Source: an uncultured Pelagibacteraceae bacterium (GTDB lineage: Bacteria > Pseudomonadota > Alphaproteobacteria > Pelagibacterales > Pelagibacteraceae). From it: 60,488 nt of DNA. Below the pieces are notes generated by a model, which saw only the letters and a program-made list of their open reading frames with translations, was not told the origin of the DNA and ran no database searches. Made by a program: the position numbers and the translations under genes. Where the stretch lies: the NCBI GenBank assembly GCA_902595105.1, contig CACJPA010000005.1, positions 1 to 60,488 of the forward strand, given 5' to 3'. Below are positions 7,537 to 16,622 of the stretch, one piece after another; position 1 is the stretch's first letter, and every line of letters begins with the position of its first letter.

Positions 7537-9098
7537 TATTTGAGTTTATTCATTATAAGGTCTTTTGTTTCATTAACACCAAAAAAACTTATAAAAAATC
7601 CCATTCTTGGTCCATTTTCATCGCCAAAAACCACTTCGTAAATAAGTTTAAACCAATCCCTTAAGTTTTCAGCATAACCATTTTCTTTTCCAGTTGAATA
7701 AATCAAAGTTTGAATTTCTTCTGGTGGCATTTGATCATTACATTTTTCTAAAGTTTTAATTAAAGCTTCAAGAGCTTTTTTTTCACTTTCAGAAGGTGTT
7801 TTGTATTTTTTTTGAGACTTAATTACATCATTAAAATATTTAATTGCATAGCTTACTAATCCATCAAAAATAGGAAAATTATTTTCTTGAATATTAGATT
7901 TGTATTTCTTTACAAATTTCCATAACAGATCTTTACTATCTGCATTACTAGTTTCTACTAAATTCAATAACATTGAAAAACTCATAATCATATCTTCTTT
8001 TGGAACACTTCCATTGTGAACATGCCAAACTGGATTCATTACTAATTGTTGCTCAGTCTGCTTTTTAGATTTTTCAATGTTGTCTAAATATTCATCTACT
8101 GCTTTTGGAACTATTTCTTTATAAAGTTTTTTTGCTCTTTTTGGATTTTGATACATATATAAAGATAAACTTTCTGGTGAAGCATACTTCAACCATTGAT
8201 CAATAGTTATTCCATTGCCTTTAGATTTTGAAATTTTCTCACCCTTTTCATCTAGAAAAAGTTCATATGCAAATCCTGATGGACTCTTTTTACCCAATAA
8301 ATTAATAATTTTTGTAGATAAAATTGCACTTTCAATCAAATCCTTACCATACATTTCAAAATCAATATCTAAAGCAAACCATCTCATTGCCCAATCTACT
8401 TTCCACTGCAATTTACAATTACCATCTAAAATACTACTCTCTAATTTTTTACCTTTATTATCGAATATTATTTTTGAACTAGACTGATCAATTTCTATAA
8501 CAGGTATCTCCAAAACATGACCAGTGTCAGGGCATACAGGTAAAAAAGGACTGTATGTTTTTTGTCTTTCTTTCCCAAGTGTGGGTAAAATTATATTCAT
8601 TATTCCTTCATAATTTTCTAAAATGATTTTCAAAGTAGGATTAAAAAATCCTGCCTTGTACAAAAATGTAGAGCTTTTAAAATTATATTTAAAATTAAAA
8701 CTGTTTAAAAAATCCTTCAACATTTCATTATTATGTTCTCCAAAACTATTAAATTTTTGAAAAGGATCAGGAACTTGTGTTAAAGGTTTGTGAAGATTTT
8801 TTTGCAACAATTCTTGATTAGGAACATTATCTGGGACTTTTCTCAATCCATCCATGTCGTCTGAAAATGTAATAATTTCTTTTGGTAAATCTGTGAGTTG
8901 ATTTAGTGCATTAACCATCATTGAAGTTCGCGCAACCTCTCCAAAAGTTCCTATATGAGGCAATCCACTTGGACCATATCCAGTTTGGAGAGTAATCTTA
9001 CCTTTTTTTTCTATAAAAGCTTTTCTTTCACGAAGCATTTTTTTAGCTTCAACAAAAGGCCAAGCACTTGTCTTTTCCAGGACATCTTTTTTAATCAT
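7536..9098 (-). CDS. lysS: Lysyl-tRNA synthetase, class I
   Basis: 520 residues with a class I Rossmann catalytic domain: the HIGH-like PHIG (47-50) in GLPHIGTFGEVARTS, and KISKSK (288-293) as KMSKS. This is the archaeal-type LysRS1, found in many alphaproteobacteria in place of the class II enzyme, and it charges tRNA-Lys. The C-terminal helical region (about 350-520) is the anticodon-binding part. The gene is divergent from trkH across 87 bp and first in a lysS-pyrD-rpmB order. Confidence 0.96.
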   Translation of the reverse strand: MIKKDVLEKTSAWPFVEAKKMLRERKAFIEKKGKITLQTGYGPSGLPHIGTFGEVARTSMMVNALNQLTDLPKEIITFSDDMDGLRKVPDNVPNQELLQKNLHKPLTQVPDPFQKFNSFGEHNNEMLKDFLNSFNFKYNFKSSTFLYKAGFFNPTLKIILENYEGIMNIILPTLGKERQKTYSPFLPVCPDTGHVLEIPVIEIDQSSSKIIFDNKGKKLESSILDGNCKLQWKVDWAMRWFALDIDFEMYGKDLIESAILSTKIINLLGKKSPSGFAYELFLDEKGEKISKSKGNGITIDQWLKYASPESLSLYMYQNPKRAKKLYKEIVPKAVDEYLDNIEKSKKQTEQQLVMNPVWHVHNGSVPKEDMIMSFSMLLNLVETSNADSKDLLWKFVKKYKSNIQENNFPIFDGLVSYAIKYFNDVIKSQKKYKTPSESEKKALEALIKTLEKCNDQMPPEEIQTLIYSTGKENGYAENLRDWFKLIYEVVFGDENGPRMGFFISFFGVNETKDLIMNKLK

Positions 9099-9185
9099 GA
9101 ATTGCTCTTTTTAACCTTAAACTATTGATTATATTAATTCTTATAGAGTTGAAATTTATTTACCATAAAATATTGTTCTTTCAAA

Positions 9186-10625
9186 ATGTCTAATTACAAA
9201 ACTGTTTTTTTTACACTGGGAATTCTACAAATAATATTGGGTGTATCAATGTTCATCCCAATTATAGTGCAATTCTTTTACTCAGAAATAGACTCATCTT
9301 TCTTTGGTTCATCTATTGTAACTATAATCTTTGGAACTTTATTTTTTTTATCTAATTTAGATCATGATAAAAAACTTAATCTACAACAAGCTTTCTTATT
9401 AACTGCCCTATCTTGGATTAGTATTGCAATATTTGGATCTTTACCGTTTGTATTCTCTAGTATTGAACTTTCAATTACAGACTCTTTTTTTGAGAGCATG
9501 TCAGGAATTACTACAACTGGATCTACAATAATCTCAGATCTAGAAAATGCACCAAAAGGTCTTCTTTTGTGGAGAGCCATTTTACAATGGTTAGGTGGAA
9601 TTGGAATAATTGTAATGGCGATTACTTTAATGCCGATAATGAATGTTGGAGGCATGCAATTATTTAAAATTTCAAGTAATGACTCTTCAGAAAAAATACT
9701 ACCTAAGTCTAAAGAAATAGCACTTAGATTAATTTACATTTACTCAGGATTAACAGGGCTTTGTGCAATCACTTATTGGATATTTGGTATGGGCAAATTT
9801 GATAGCTTAACTCATTCAATGACTACAATCGCCACTGGAGGGTTCTCTAACTACAACGAGTCTATTGGTTACTTTAATAGTTTGCCAATCGAAGTATCAT
9901 CAATGTTTTTTATAATATTGGGAAGTATTCCTTTTATTGCTTACATTAAATTTATAAGCGGAAACAAAAAAATTTTTTTAAATGATATTCAAATCAAAAC
10001 TTTTTTAAAAATAATAATATTCACTGTTATTGTTTTATCTATTTACTTATTATTTTCTAACCATGAGAACTTTAGTTTAAGATCAATATTTTTTAATACT
10101 ATATCAATCTTGAGTGGTACGGGATATGTAAATGCAGAATTTGATAGCTGGGGCAGTTTTCCTATAACCTTGTTTCTAGCTCTAATGTTTATTGGTGGAT
10201 GTGCAGGATCTACGGCTTGTGGTGTAAAAATATTTAGAATTCAAATTCTTTATCTATTTATTCTAAACCAATTAAAAAAAATAATTTATCCTAGAGGAGT
10301 ATTTGTAATTAAGTATGACCAAAGTGCAGTTGATGAAAAATTTATAGCTTCAATTATTTCATTTATTTACTTTTATATTGTAATATTTTTTATTCTAACT
10401 GCATTGCTATCTTTAACTGGTTTAGATTTTATTACTGCTATCTCAGGTGCTGCTACGTCTATTTCAAATGTTGGACCTGGTCTAGGCCCAATAATTGGTC
10501 CAAATGGAGATTTTTCCTCATTACCAGACCTTTCTAAATGGATTTTAACAGTTGGTATGATTTTAGGTAGACTTGAGCTATTTGCAATATTAGTATTGTT
10601 TTTACCATCATTTTGGAAAAACTAA
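9186..10625 (+). CDS. trkH: Trk-type potassium uptake channel TrkH
   Basis: 479 residues with eight or more membrane segments and the four pore repeats of TrkH/KtrB: around SGITTTGST, TTIATGGFSN, SILSGTGYVN and SISNVGPGLGP. These form the K+ selectivity filters. TrkH needs the cytosolic NAD-binding TrkA, which is not in this window. The gene starts with ATG at 9186. The AmpG-like gene follows after two bases. Confidence 0.94.
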   Translation: MSNYKTVFFTLGILQIILGVSMFIPIIVQFFYSEIDSSFFGSSIVTIIFGTLFFLSNLDHDKKLNLQQAFLLTALSWISIAIFGSLPFVFSSIELSITDSFFESMSGITTTGSTIISDLENAPKGLLLWRAILQWLGGIGIIVMAITLMPIMNVGGMQLFKISSNDSSEKILPKSKEIALRLIYIYSGLTGLCAITYWIFGMGKFDSLTHSMTTIATGGFSNYNESIGYFNSLPIEVSSMFFIILGSIPFIAYIKFISGNKKIFLNDIQIKTFLKIIIFTVIVLSIYLLFSNHENFSLRSIFFNTISILSGTGYVNAEFDSWGSFPITLFLALMFIGGCAGSTACGVKIFRIQILYLFILNQLKKIIYPRGVFVIKYDQSAVDEKFIASIISFIYFYIVIFFILTALLSLTGLDFITAISGAATSISNVGPGLGPIIGPNGDFSSLPDLSKWILTVGMILGRLELFAILVLFLPSFWKN

Positions 10626-10627
10626 TT

Positions 10628-12004
10628 ATGTCTGAAATAAAAAAAACATCCTGGTTAGAATCAATTTCAGTTTACAAAGATATTCGAATGCTAAGGATTT
10701 TATTACTTGGTGCTATCAGTGGATTTCCTTGGGTTTTAATTGCTAGTAGTTTAAGTCTTTGGTTAAAAGAAGAGGGATTAAGTAGATCAACAATTGGATG
10801 GGCAGGACTTATATTTGGAGTTTATGCATTTAATTATCTTTGGGCACCGATTATAGATAGAATTCAAATTCCATTTCTAACTAAAAAATTAGGTCACCGA
10901 AGAGGATGGATTGTTTTAATGCAATTAGTAATCCTATTAAGTTTACTAGTTTGGAGTATTATAAATCCTACAGAAAATTTAGCATTGATAATTACAGTTG
11001 GATTAATCATTGCTATAGCATCAGCGACACAAGATATAACAGTAGATGCATTAAGAATTGAGCAAATTAATGAAAATGAAGGGAAATCTATGGCAGCAGG
11101 TGCCGCTATGGCTGTAGTTGGTTGGTGGACAGGTTATAAATTAGGTGGTGTAGTTGCTTTATTTACTGCAGAATTCTTTGAAAATCTTGGTATCCAAGAT
11201 TATTGGCAAGCAACTTTTTTAATATTAGGTGTTCTAATTATTTTAATGAATATTGCCCTAATGTTTGTTCATGAACCAATAGAAACTGACAGACAATCAA
11301 AACAAAAAGAAACTGACAACCTGATTAAAGGTAAACTTGGATCTAGTAATATTATCACAACTTTTGTTGCATATATAACTGGAACAATTGGTGGGCCCAT
11401 TATTAGCTTCTTTAAAAAAAATGGTTTTGCCATAGCTGCAGGAATTTTAGGGTTTGTCTTTTTGTTTAAAATTGGAGAAGCATTCATGGGTAGAATGTCG
11501 ATTGTATTTTATAAAGAAATAGGCTTCTCAAAAGGACAAATAGCAATCTATTCAAAAGGTTTGGGTTGGATCACAACTGTCGTATTTACTTTAATTGGTG
11601 GCATAATGGCCATGAGAGCTGGGACTATAAAAACTATGTTCTTTGCAGGAGGTTTAATGGCGATTACGAATTTATTATTTGCTGTCTTAGCATGGACTGG
11701 TAAATCAGAATTATTATTTGCAATAGCAGTTGTTGCTGACGATATTACTGCAGCTTTTGCAACTGTTGCATTTGTAGCATTTATATCTTTACTGGTTGAT
11801 CGAACATATACAGCAACACAATATGCATTACTTGCTTCAATAGGAACTGCTGGAAGGACAACTTTAGCATCGTCATCAGGAGCTTTGGTAGATTGGTTAA
11901 ATGGAGATTGGGGAACATTTTTTGTCTTAACAACTATTATGGTAATTCCTTCACTAATATGTCTATGGATGATAAAAAATAAAATTAAAATTGGTGCAAA
12001 ATAA
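10628..12004 (+). CDS. AmpG-like MFS permease
   Basis: 458 residues from the ATG at 10628, two bases after the trkH stop. An earlier in-frame start at 10613 would lie inside trkH. About 12-14 membrane segments. The N-terminal half, with LGAISGFPW, SLWLKEEGLSR and LWAPIIDRI, resembles the AmpG/PAT family, whose characterised members import anhydro-muropeptides from the periplasm for cell-wall recycling. The neighbouring NlpC/P60 peptidase lacks a signal peptide, which supports muropeptide uptake, but PAT-family members also carry other cargo. Confidence 0.8.
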   Translation: MSEIKKTSWLESISVYKDIRMLRILLLGAISGFPWVLIASSLSLWLKEEGLSRSTIGWAGLIFGVYAFNYLWAPIIDRIQIPFLTKKLGHRRGWIVLMQLVILLSLLVWSIINPTENLALIITVGLIIAIASATQDITVDALRIEQINENEGKSMAAGAAMAVVGWWTGYKLGGVVALFTAEFFENLGIQDYWQATFLILGVLIILMNIALMFVHEPIETDRQSKQKETDNLIKGKLGSSNIITTFVAYITGTIGGPIISFFKKNGFAIAAGILGFVFLFKIGEAFMGRMSIVFYKEIGFSKGQIAIYSKGLGWITTVVFTLIGGIMAMRAGTIKTMFFAGGLMAITNLLFAVLAWTGKSELLFAIAVVADDITAAFATVAFVAFISLLVDRTYTATQYALLASIGTAGRTTLASSSGALVDWLNGDWGTFFVLTTIMVIPSLICLWMIKNKIKIGAK

Positions 12005-12737
12005 ATTTTATTTTAAAGGTAGTTTTTCTAATATTTACAAAAAATCTTCTAAATTTTCAGAAGTAACTTCACAAATATTGTATGGAGAAAAATTTAAAAT
12101 TTTATCTAAAAATAAAAATTGGATAAAAATAAAATCTAATTTTGACAATTATACTGGGTATATTCAAAATAAGAATTATTCAAAAGATTTTAAAGCTAAT
12201 TATAAAGTAAGTAGCTTAAAAGCAAATATCTATAAAAAACCAAATTTAAAAACTAATATTTTTCTATCTCTTGGCTCAAAGTTGTCAGTTAAAGAAACTA
12301 ACAAAAATTATGCCAGAATTGATAAAAATAAATGGGTAAAAAAAAAAGATATAAAAAACATAAATTACAAAGAAAAAAACTTCATTAAAATATTTAAAAA
12401 ATTTTTGAATATAAAATATATCTGGGGTGGAAAAAGTTACAGAGGAATAGATTGCTCAGCTTTATTACAAATATATTACTATTATAATAATAAGTTTTTT
12501 CCTCGAGATACTAAGGATCAAATTAAATATTTAAAAGGAAACTTAAAAAGAAATTTTCAAAAGGGAAATATCATTTTTTGGAAAGGACATGTAGCAATGT
12601 GTATAAATTCAAAACAATTGATACATGCATATGGACCTGAAAAAAAAGTGTTGATTATGCCTATACTTAAGACAATTAAAAGAATTGAGAAAACAGCAAA
12701 ACTTAAAGTTAAAAAAATATCTAAAATTAAAATTTAG
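11994..12737 (+). CDS. NlpC/P60 peptidase with SH3-like domains, apparently cytosolic
   Basis: About 247 residues; the start is GTG at 11994 or TTG at 11991, both inside the end of the permease gene. Two SH3b-like segments (about 5-60 and 70-120) precede an NlpC/P60 domain with catalytic Cys155 in GIDCSALL, His200 in GHVAM and His212 in LIHAYG (numbered from 11991). There is no signal peptide. The arrangement matches YkfC-type gamma-D-glutamyl-diamino acid endopeptidases that process imported murein peptides. It is very Lys- and Asn-rich. It converges on tyrA with a 4-base overlap. Confidence 0.82.
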   Translation: MQNKFYFKGSFSNIYKKSSKFSEVTSQILYGEKFKILSKNKNWIKIKSNFDNYTGYIQNKNYSKDFKANYKVSSLKANIYKKPNLKTNIFLSLGSKLSVKETNKNYARIDKNKWVKKKDIKNINYKEKNFIKIFKKFLNIKYIWGGKSYRGIDCSALLQIYYYYNNKFFPRDTKDQIKYLKGNLKRNFQKGNIIFWKGHVAMCINSKQLIHAYGPEKKVLIMPILKTIKRIEKTAKLKVKKISKIKI

Positions 12738-13630
12738 CTTCTTCCAAAGTCTGGCTTATTAATATCTTGTTTGAGTTTAATTATTTTTGTTCTGACTTTT
12801 TTAGTTTGAATCAGTTTATTAATAATTGATTTATTATTTTTTGAATTAATATCAGATTTAAAAGATTTCAAATTTTTAATAAATAAATCAATAGCATTTG
12901 AAATATTTTTATTATTATTGAAAAAAATATCTCGCCACATAATTTCATTAGAAGCTGCTATTCTTGAAAAATCCCTTAGTCCTCCTGCGCTGAATTTAAT
13001 TAAATCATAGCTTTGTTTTTTCTCAAAATCTTGAGCTGACTTAACCAAATTATATGCAATTAAGTGAGGCAAATGACTAGTTATTGAAAAAATTTTATCA
13101 TGTTTTTCTGGTGTCATGATTGTTACTTTTGATCCAATTTTCTCCCAAAATTTTTTTAGGAAATTCAAATTTTTTTTGATTGTATTTTTTTCTTTAATTA
13201 AAATACACCATCTACCCTCGAACATATTGCTCTTTCCGTGCTGTGGTCCACTTACTTCAGAACCAGCAATTGGATGACTGGAAGTCCAAGCAATTCCTTT
13301 TTTCAAATATTTTTTTATTATTTTTGATGATTCAATTTTTGATGAACCAACATCAGTAATTAATGTTTTAGGTAAAATATAATAATTGATTTTTGTAATT
13401 ATATTTTTGTATTCACTCATTGGTGTACAAAAAATAATAAAATTAGATTTTGTTACAGCCTCTTTTAATGAACTAACTACTTTTCCAGGTAGTTTGAGCT
13501 TTTTGTGTGTAGATATATTTTTTTTTGACTTTTCGTAAATAAATATTTTATTTGCCAATTTATTTTTATGTATAGATCTTAAAACTGAAGATCCAAGTAA
13601 ACCACACCCTATGATTAAAATATTTTTCAT
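12734..13630 (-). CDS. tyrA: Prephenate/arogenate dehydrogenase
   Basis: 298 residues. A Rossmann NAD(P) site GCGLLGSSVL (8-17) is followed by TDVGSSK, SSHPIAGSEVSGPQHG and a helical dimerisation domain with SITSHLPHLIAYNLV. It oxidatively decarboxylates prephenate or arogenate on the way to tyrosine. It directly follows hisC (adjacent, no gap), a common alphaproteobacterial pairing in which the aminotransferase can serve aromatic synthesis. There is no ACT or chorismate mutase domain. Confidence 0.93.
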   Translation of the reverse strand: MKNILIIGCGLLGSSVLRSIHKNKLANKIFIYEKSKKNISTHKKLKLPGKVVSSLKEAVTKSNFIIFCTPMSEYKNIITKINYYILPKTLITDVGSSKIESSKIIKKYLKKGIAWTSSHPIAGSEVSGPQHGKSNMFEGRWCILIKEKNTIKKNLNFLKKFWEKIGSKVTIMTPEKHDKIFSITSHLPHLIAYNLVKSAQDFEKKQSYDLIKFSAGGLRDFSRIAASNEIMWRDIFFNNNKNISNAIDLFIKNLKSFKSDINSKNNKSIINKLIQTKKVRTKIIKLKQDINKPDFGRS

Positions 13631-14713
13631 TTAATTAAAAATCTTTCTTACCACATTCATAAATATTAAATTTTCTCTAGATGAGCCAATAGTTAATCTC
13701 AATTTGTTTTTAATATGATAACCATCTTCAGTAGATCTTAATATGATTCCTTTGTTTTTTAATTTTTGGTATAGAAAATTTGCTGAATATTTACACTCAT
13801 CAAAATTTAATAGTAAAAAATTTGCTGATACAGCATTTGAAAAAATATTATATTTTTCGAGAAATTTTTTTAATCTATTTGCATAATTTAAATTATGTTT
13901 AATGGACTTTTGAATGAATTGCTTATCCTTTAAAGAATATGCAGCCGCAACTTGAGCCAAGCCATTTACATTGAAAGGTGGTTTGATAACATTTAACGCT
14001 CTAATTATTTGTTTTGATCCATATCCCCAGCCAATTCTTAATGAGGCTAAACCAAACATTTTAGAAAATGTTCTCAATATAAATACGTTGTCTTTATTTT
14101 TAAATAATTCTAAACCAGAGCTGTAATCATTATTTTTCATATATTCTGCGTACGCATCGTCAATTACTAGTAATATATTTTTATTCAACTTTCTTCTAAG
14201 TTTGGATATCTCTTTTTTAGTTAAATATGTTCCTGTTGGATTATTTGGATTTGCAATAAAAACTATTTTGGTTTTCTTAGATACTTTTTTCAATATTTCT
14301 TCAATTGAAACTTTGAATTTATTTTCTTTTGCAAACACAACTTTTGCACCAACTATTTTTGCATAAATCCTGTACATTAGAAAACTATATTGAGGAACAA
14401 TCACTTCATCTTTTGGATTTAGATACAATTGACATAACATTTGAATTACTTCGTCGGAACCTGCTCCACATATTATTTTATCAAAATTACATTTATAAGC
14501 TTTGGATATTGCCATTTTAAGATTCGTAGATTTTCCATCTGGATATTTATCTAATAATAAATTTTTTTTAGATATTGCTTTTTTTGCTAACGGGCTCATC
14601 CCTAGAGCAGACTCGTTAGCTGACAATTTAATGATCTTTTTAATTTTGTTAATTTTAGATTTGCCAGGCTTATATGCTTCTATGTTAAATTTTTTAAATT
14701 TAGGTGTGCTCAT
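13631..14713 (-). CDS. hisC: Histidinol-phosphate / aromatic aminotransferase
   Basis: 360 residues, fold type I PLP enzyme with NPNNPTG (155-161), DDAYAEY (185-191), PLP Lys218 in TFSKMFG, and the C-terminal substrate arginine region LRLTIGSSREN. HisC transaminates histidinol phosphate, and alphaproteobacterial copies next to tyrA often also handle aromatic 2-oxo acids. No other his genes are near, so its main role could be tyrosine and phenylalanine synthesis. The ATG at 14711-14713 is divergent from metX. Confidence 0.9.
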   Translation of the reverse strand: MSTPKFKKFNIEAYKPGKSKINKIKKIIKLSANESALGMSPLAKKAISKKNLLLDKYPDGKSTNLKMAISKAYKCNFDKIICGAGSDEVIQMLCQLYLNPKDEVIVPQYSFLMYRIYAKIVGAKVVFAKENKFKVSIEEILKKVSKKTKIVFIANPNNPTGTYLTKKEISKLRRKLNKNILLVIDDAYAEYMKNNDYSSGLELFKNKDNVFILRTFSKMFGLASLRIGWGYGSKQIIRALNVIKPPFNVNGLAQVAAAYSLKDKQFIQKSIKHNLNYANRLKKFLEKYNIFSNAVSANFLLLNFDECKYSANFLYQKLKNKGIILRSTEDGYHIKNKLRLTIGSSRENLIFMNVVRKIFN

Positions 14714-14787
14714 TTTTTTTATTTTTATGAGCTCTTTATAGATAAAAAAACAAATATTTATAGAGAATATGATCTTATTTTAAAAAA

Positions 14788-14816
14788 TTGACATAAATTA
14801 CAAGTTCTTGTACAAA
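14788..14816 (+). promoter_or_regulatory. Sigma-70 promoter of metXW
   Basis: A perfect TTGACA (14788-14793) and TACAAA (14811-14816) with a 17-base spacer. Initiation about seven bases downstream would put the 5' end of the transcript exactly at the SAM-II element, which strengthens both calls. Confidence 0.7.
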
Positions 14817-14819
14817 ATT

Positions 14820-14872
14820 TATGCGCTGATTTAACTGAATTGCGAGCGCTTAAAAAAAACCGCTAAAATAGT
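14820..14872 (+). ncRNA. SAM-II riboswitch (metA element)
   Basis: The stretch reads GCGCTGATTTAACTGAATTG, then CGAGCGC, an A-rich linker and CGCTAAAATAG, closely following the alphaproteobacterial SAM-II consensus. Stem P1 is GCGCT (14823-14827) with AGCGC (14845-14849); the conserved CGCTAAAA (14861-14868) supplies the pseudoknot strand. SAM-II binds S-adenosylmethionine and lowers expression of downstream methionine genes, mainly by blocking translation. Here it precedes metX, with AAAGG (14894-14898) as ribosome-binding site 7 bases before ATG 14906. Confidence 0.92.
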
Positions 14873-14905
14873 TTTTTTTCTCACAATTCATCTAAAGGCT
14901 TTAAA

Positions 14906-16036
14906 ATGAATACAGAAAAAAATATTAAGATATTAATTGTAAAAAAACCTCTTAAATTAGATTGTGGTAAAACTATAAACAATTTTCCAGTTGCATTTGA
15001 AACTTATGGGTCTTTAAATGAGAATAAAGACAATGCTATATTAGTATTTCATGCACTAACTGGAGATCAATTTGTAACTGGTTTAAACCCTATTACTAAA
15101 AAAGATGGTTGGTGGAGTTTTGCTGTTGGTCCAGACAAAGCAATAGATACCAATAAATATTTTGTTATTTGTTCAAATGTAATTGGCGGATGTATGGGAT
15201 CTTATGGACCAAGTCATAAAGATCCTGAAACACAAAAAACTTTTGGGACTGATTTTCCAGTTATTACAATTAATGACATGGTGAATGCACAATATAATTT
15301 ACTTGAACACTTTGGAATTAATAAACTATTTGCGATTACTGGAGGTTCTATGGGAGGTATGCAAGTTCTTCAATTTATCACCAACTTTCCTGATAAAGCT
15401 AAAACTGTTATACCCATTGCTACAACTTCGAGTCATTCAGCACAGAATATTGCTTTCAATGAACTAGGAAGACAAGCAATCACTGCTGACAGCAATTGGA
15501 AAGATGGAAATTATGAAACTAATAACGCAAATCCAGGTAAAGGGCTTGCTGTTGCAAGAATGGCAGCACATATAACTTATCTCTCAAAAAAAGGTTTGCA
15601 GGAAAAGTTTGGAAGAAAATTGCAAGAAAGAGAAGATTTGAAATTTGGTTTTGATGCAGATTTTCAAATTGAGAGTTATTTGAGATACCAAGGATCTGTA
15701 TTTGTGGATAGATTTGATGCAAACAGCTATCTCTACATAACAAGAGCTATGGATTATTTTGATTTAGTTAAACAATTTAATGGAAATTTGTCTGATGCAT
15801 TTAAAAATACAAAAGCTAAATTTTTTGTTATTTCTTTTACTTCTGATTGGCTTTATCCAACCCAAGAAAATAAAGATATTGTTATAGCTTTGAATTCTAT
15901 TGGAGCAGATGTTGGTTTTGTAGAGATTGTGTCTGATAAAGGTCACGACTCTTTTTTATTGGATGTTCCTGATTTTTTAAACGCACTAAAGAATTTCTTA
16001 GACAAATCTTATACAGAGTTAAAAAATGAAAAATGA
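14906..16036 (+). CDS. metX: Homoserine O-acetyltransferase (or succinyltransferase) MetX
   Basis: 376 residues, alpha/beta hydrolase fold. It has an oxyanion-side motif HALTG (49-53), nucleophile Ser148 in GGSMGG, Asp in SDWLYP (about 312) and His in GHDSFLL (about 346). It activates homoserine for sulfur addition in methionine synthesis. It lies just downstream of the SAM-II riboswitch and overlaps metW by 11 bases, so the two are translationally coupled. Some MetX homologs use succinyl-CoA; this is not decided here. Confidence 0.95.
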   Translation: MNTEKNIKILIVKKPLKLDCGKTINNFPVAFETYGSLNENKDNAILVFHALTGDQFVTGLNPITKKDGWWSFAVGPDKAIDTNKYFVICSNVIGGCMGSYGPSHKDPETQKTFGTDFPVITINDMVNAQYNLLEHFGINKLFAITGGSMGGMQVLQFITNFPDKAKTVIPIATTSSHSAQNIAFNELGRQAITADSNWKDGNYETNNANPGKGLAVARMAAHITYLSKKGLQEKFGRKLQEREDLKFGFDADFQIESYLRYQGSVFVDRFDANSYLYITRAMDYFDLVKQFNGNLSDAFKNTKAKFFVISFTSDWLYPTQENKDIVIALNSIGADVGFVEIVSDKGHDSFLLDVPDFLNALKNFLDKSYTELKNEK

Positions 16037-16622
16037 ATTCAAAGTAATATCAGATTTAATTGAAGATAATAAAAAAGTTCTAGATGTAGGTTGTGCAGAT
16101 GGAACTTTGATGCAATTTTTAAAAGAAAATAAAAATATAAATGTAAGAGGACTAGAAATATCTAAGGAAAAAGTACAAGAATGTATTGGTAAAGGATTGA
16201 CTGTAATAGAAGGTAATGCAGAAAAGGACTTAAAACAATTTCCTGATAAATCATTTGATTATGTTGTGTTGAGTCAAACACTCCAAGCATTTTTAAGCCC
16301 TGAACTTGTTTTAGATGAACTTTTAAGAGTTGGAAAAAAAGCAATTGTAACGATACCAAACTTTGGTAATTGGAAAGTTAGATTGCATCTATTATTTAAG
16401 GGCACAATGCCAATAACAAAATCATTGCCAGAACAATGGCACAGCACGCCTAATTTGCATATGTGTACAATTAGAGATTTTGTTAATTTTATAAAATCTA
16501 AAGAAATCAAAATGATAAAAACTTTAGCTTTAAATAATAATAATATTTCAAATATAACAAATAATAATTTAGGAACTAAAAATTTATTTGCTGATCTTGG
16601 CATATTTTTAATAGAAAAATAA
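16026..16622 (+). CDS. metW: MetW, methionine biosynthesis partner of MetX
   Basis: 198 residues with a class I methyltransferase-like fold; motif I is VLDVGCADGTLMQFL (about 19-33), followed by FDYVVLSQTLQAF. MetW is found fused to or beside MetX and is needed for full homoserine acetyltransferase activity in several bacteria. It starts within the last codons of metX and ends flush with gloB. Confidence 0.92.
   Translation: MKNEFKVISDLIEDNKKVLDVGCADGTLMQFLKENKNINVRGLEISKEKVQECIGKGLTVIEGNAEKDLKQFPDKSFDYVVLSQTLQAFLSPELVLDELLRVGKKAIVTIPNFGNWKVRLHLLFKGTMPITKSLPEQWHSTPNLHMCTIRDFVNFIKSKEIKMIKTLALNNNNISNITNNNLGTKNLFADLGIFLIEK

Noticed and set aside
16162-16603. Minus-strand frames opposite metW
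   Set aside because: Antisense to conserved MetW sequence, without promoter or family match.
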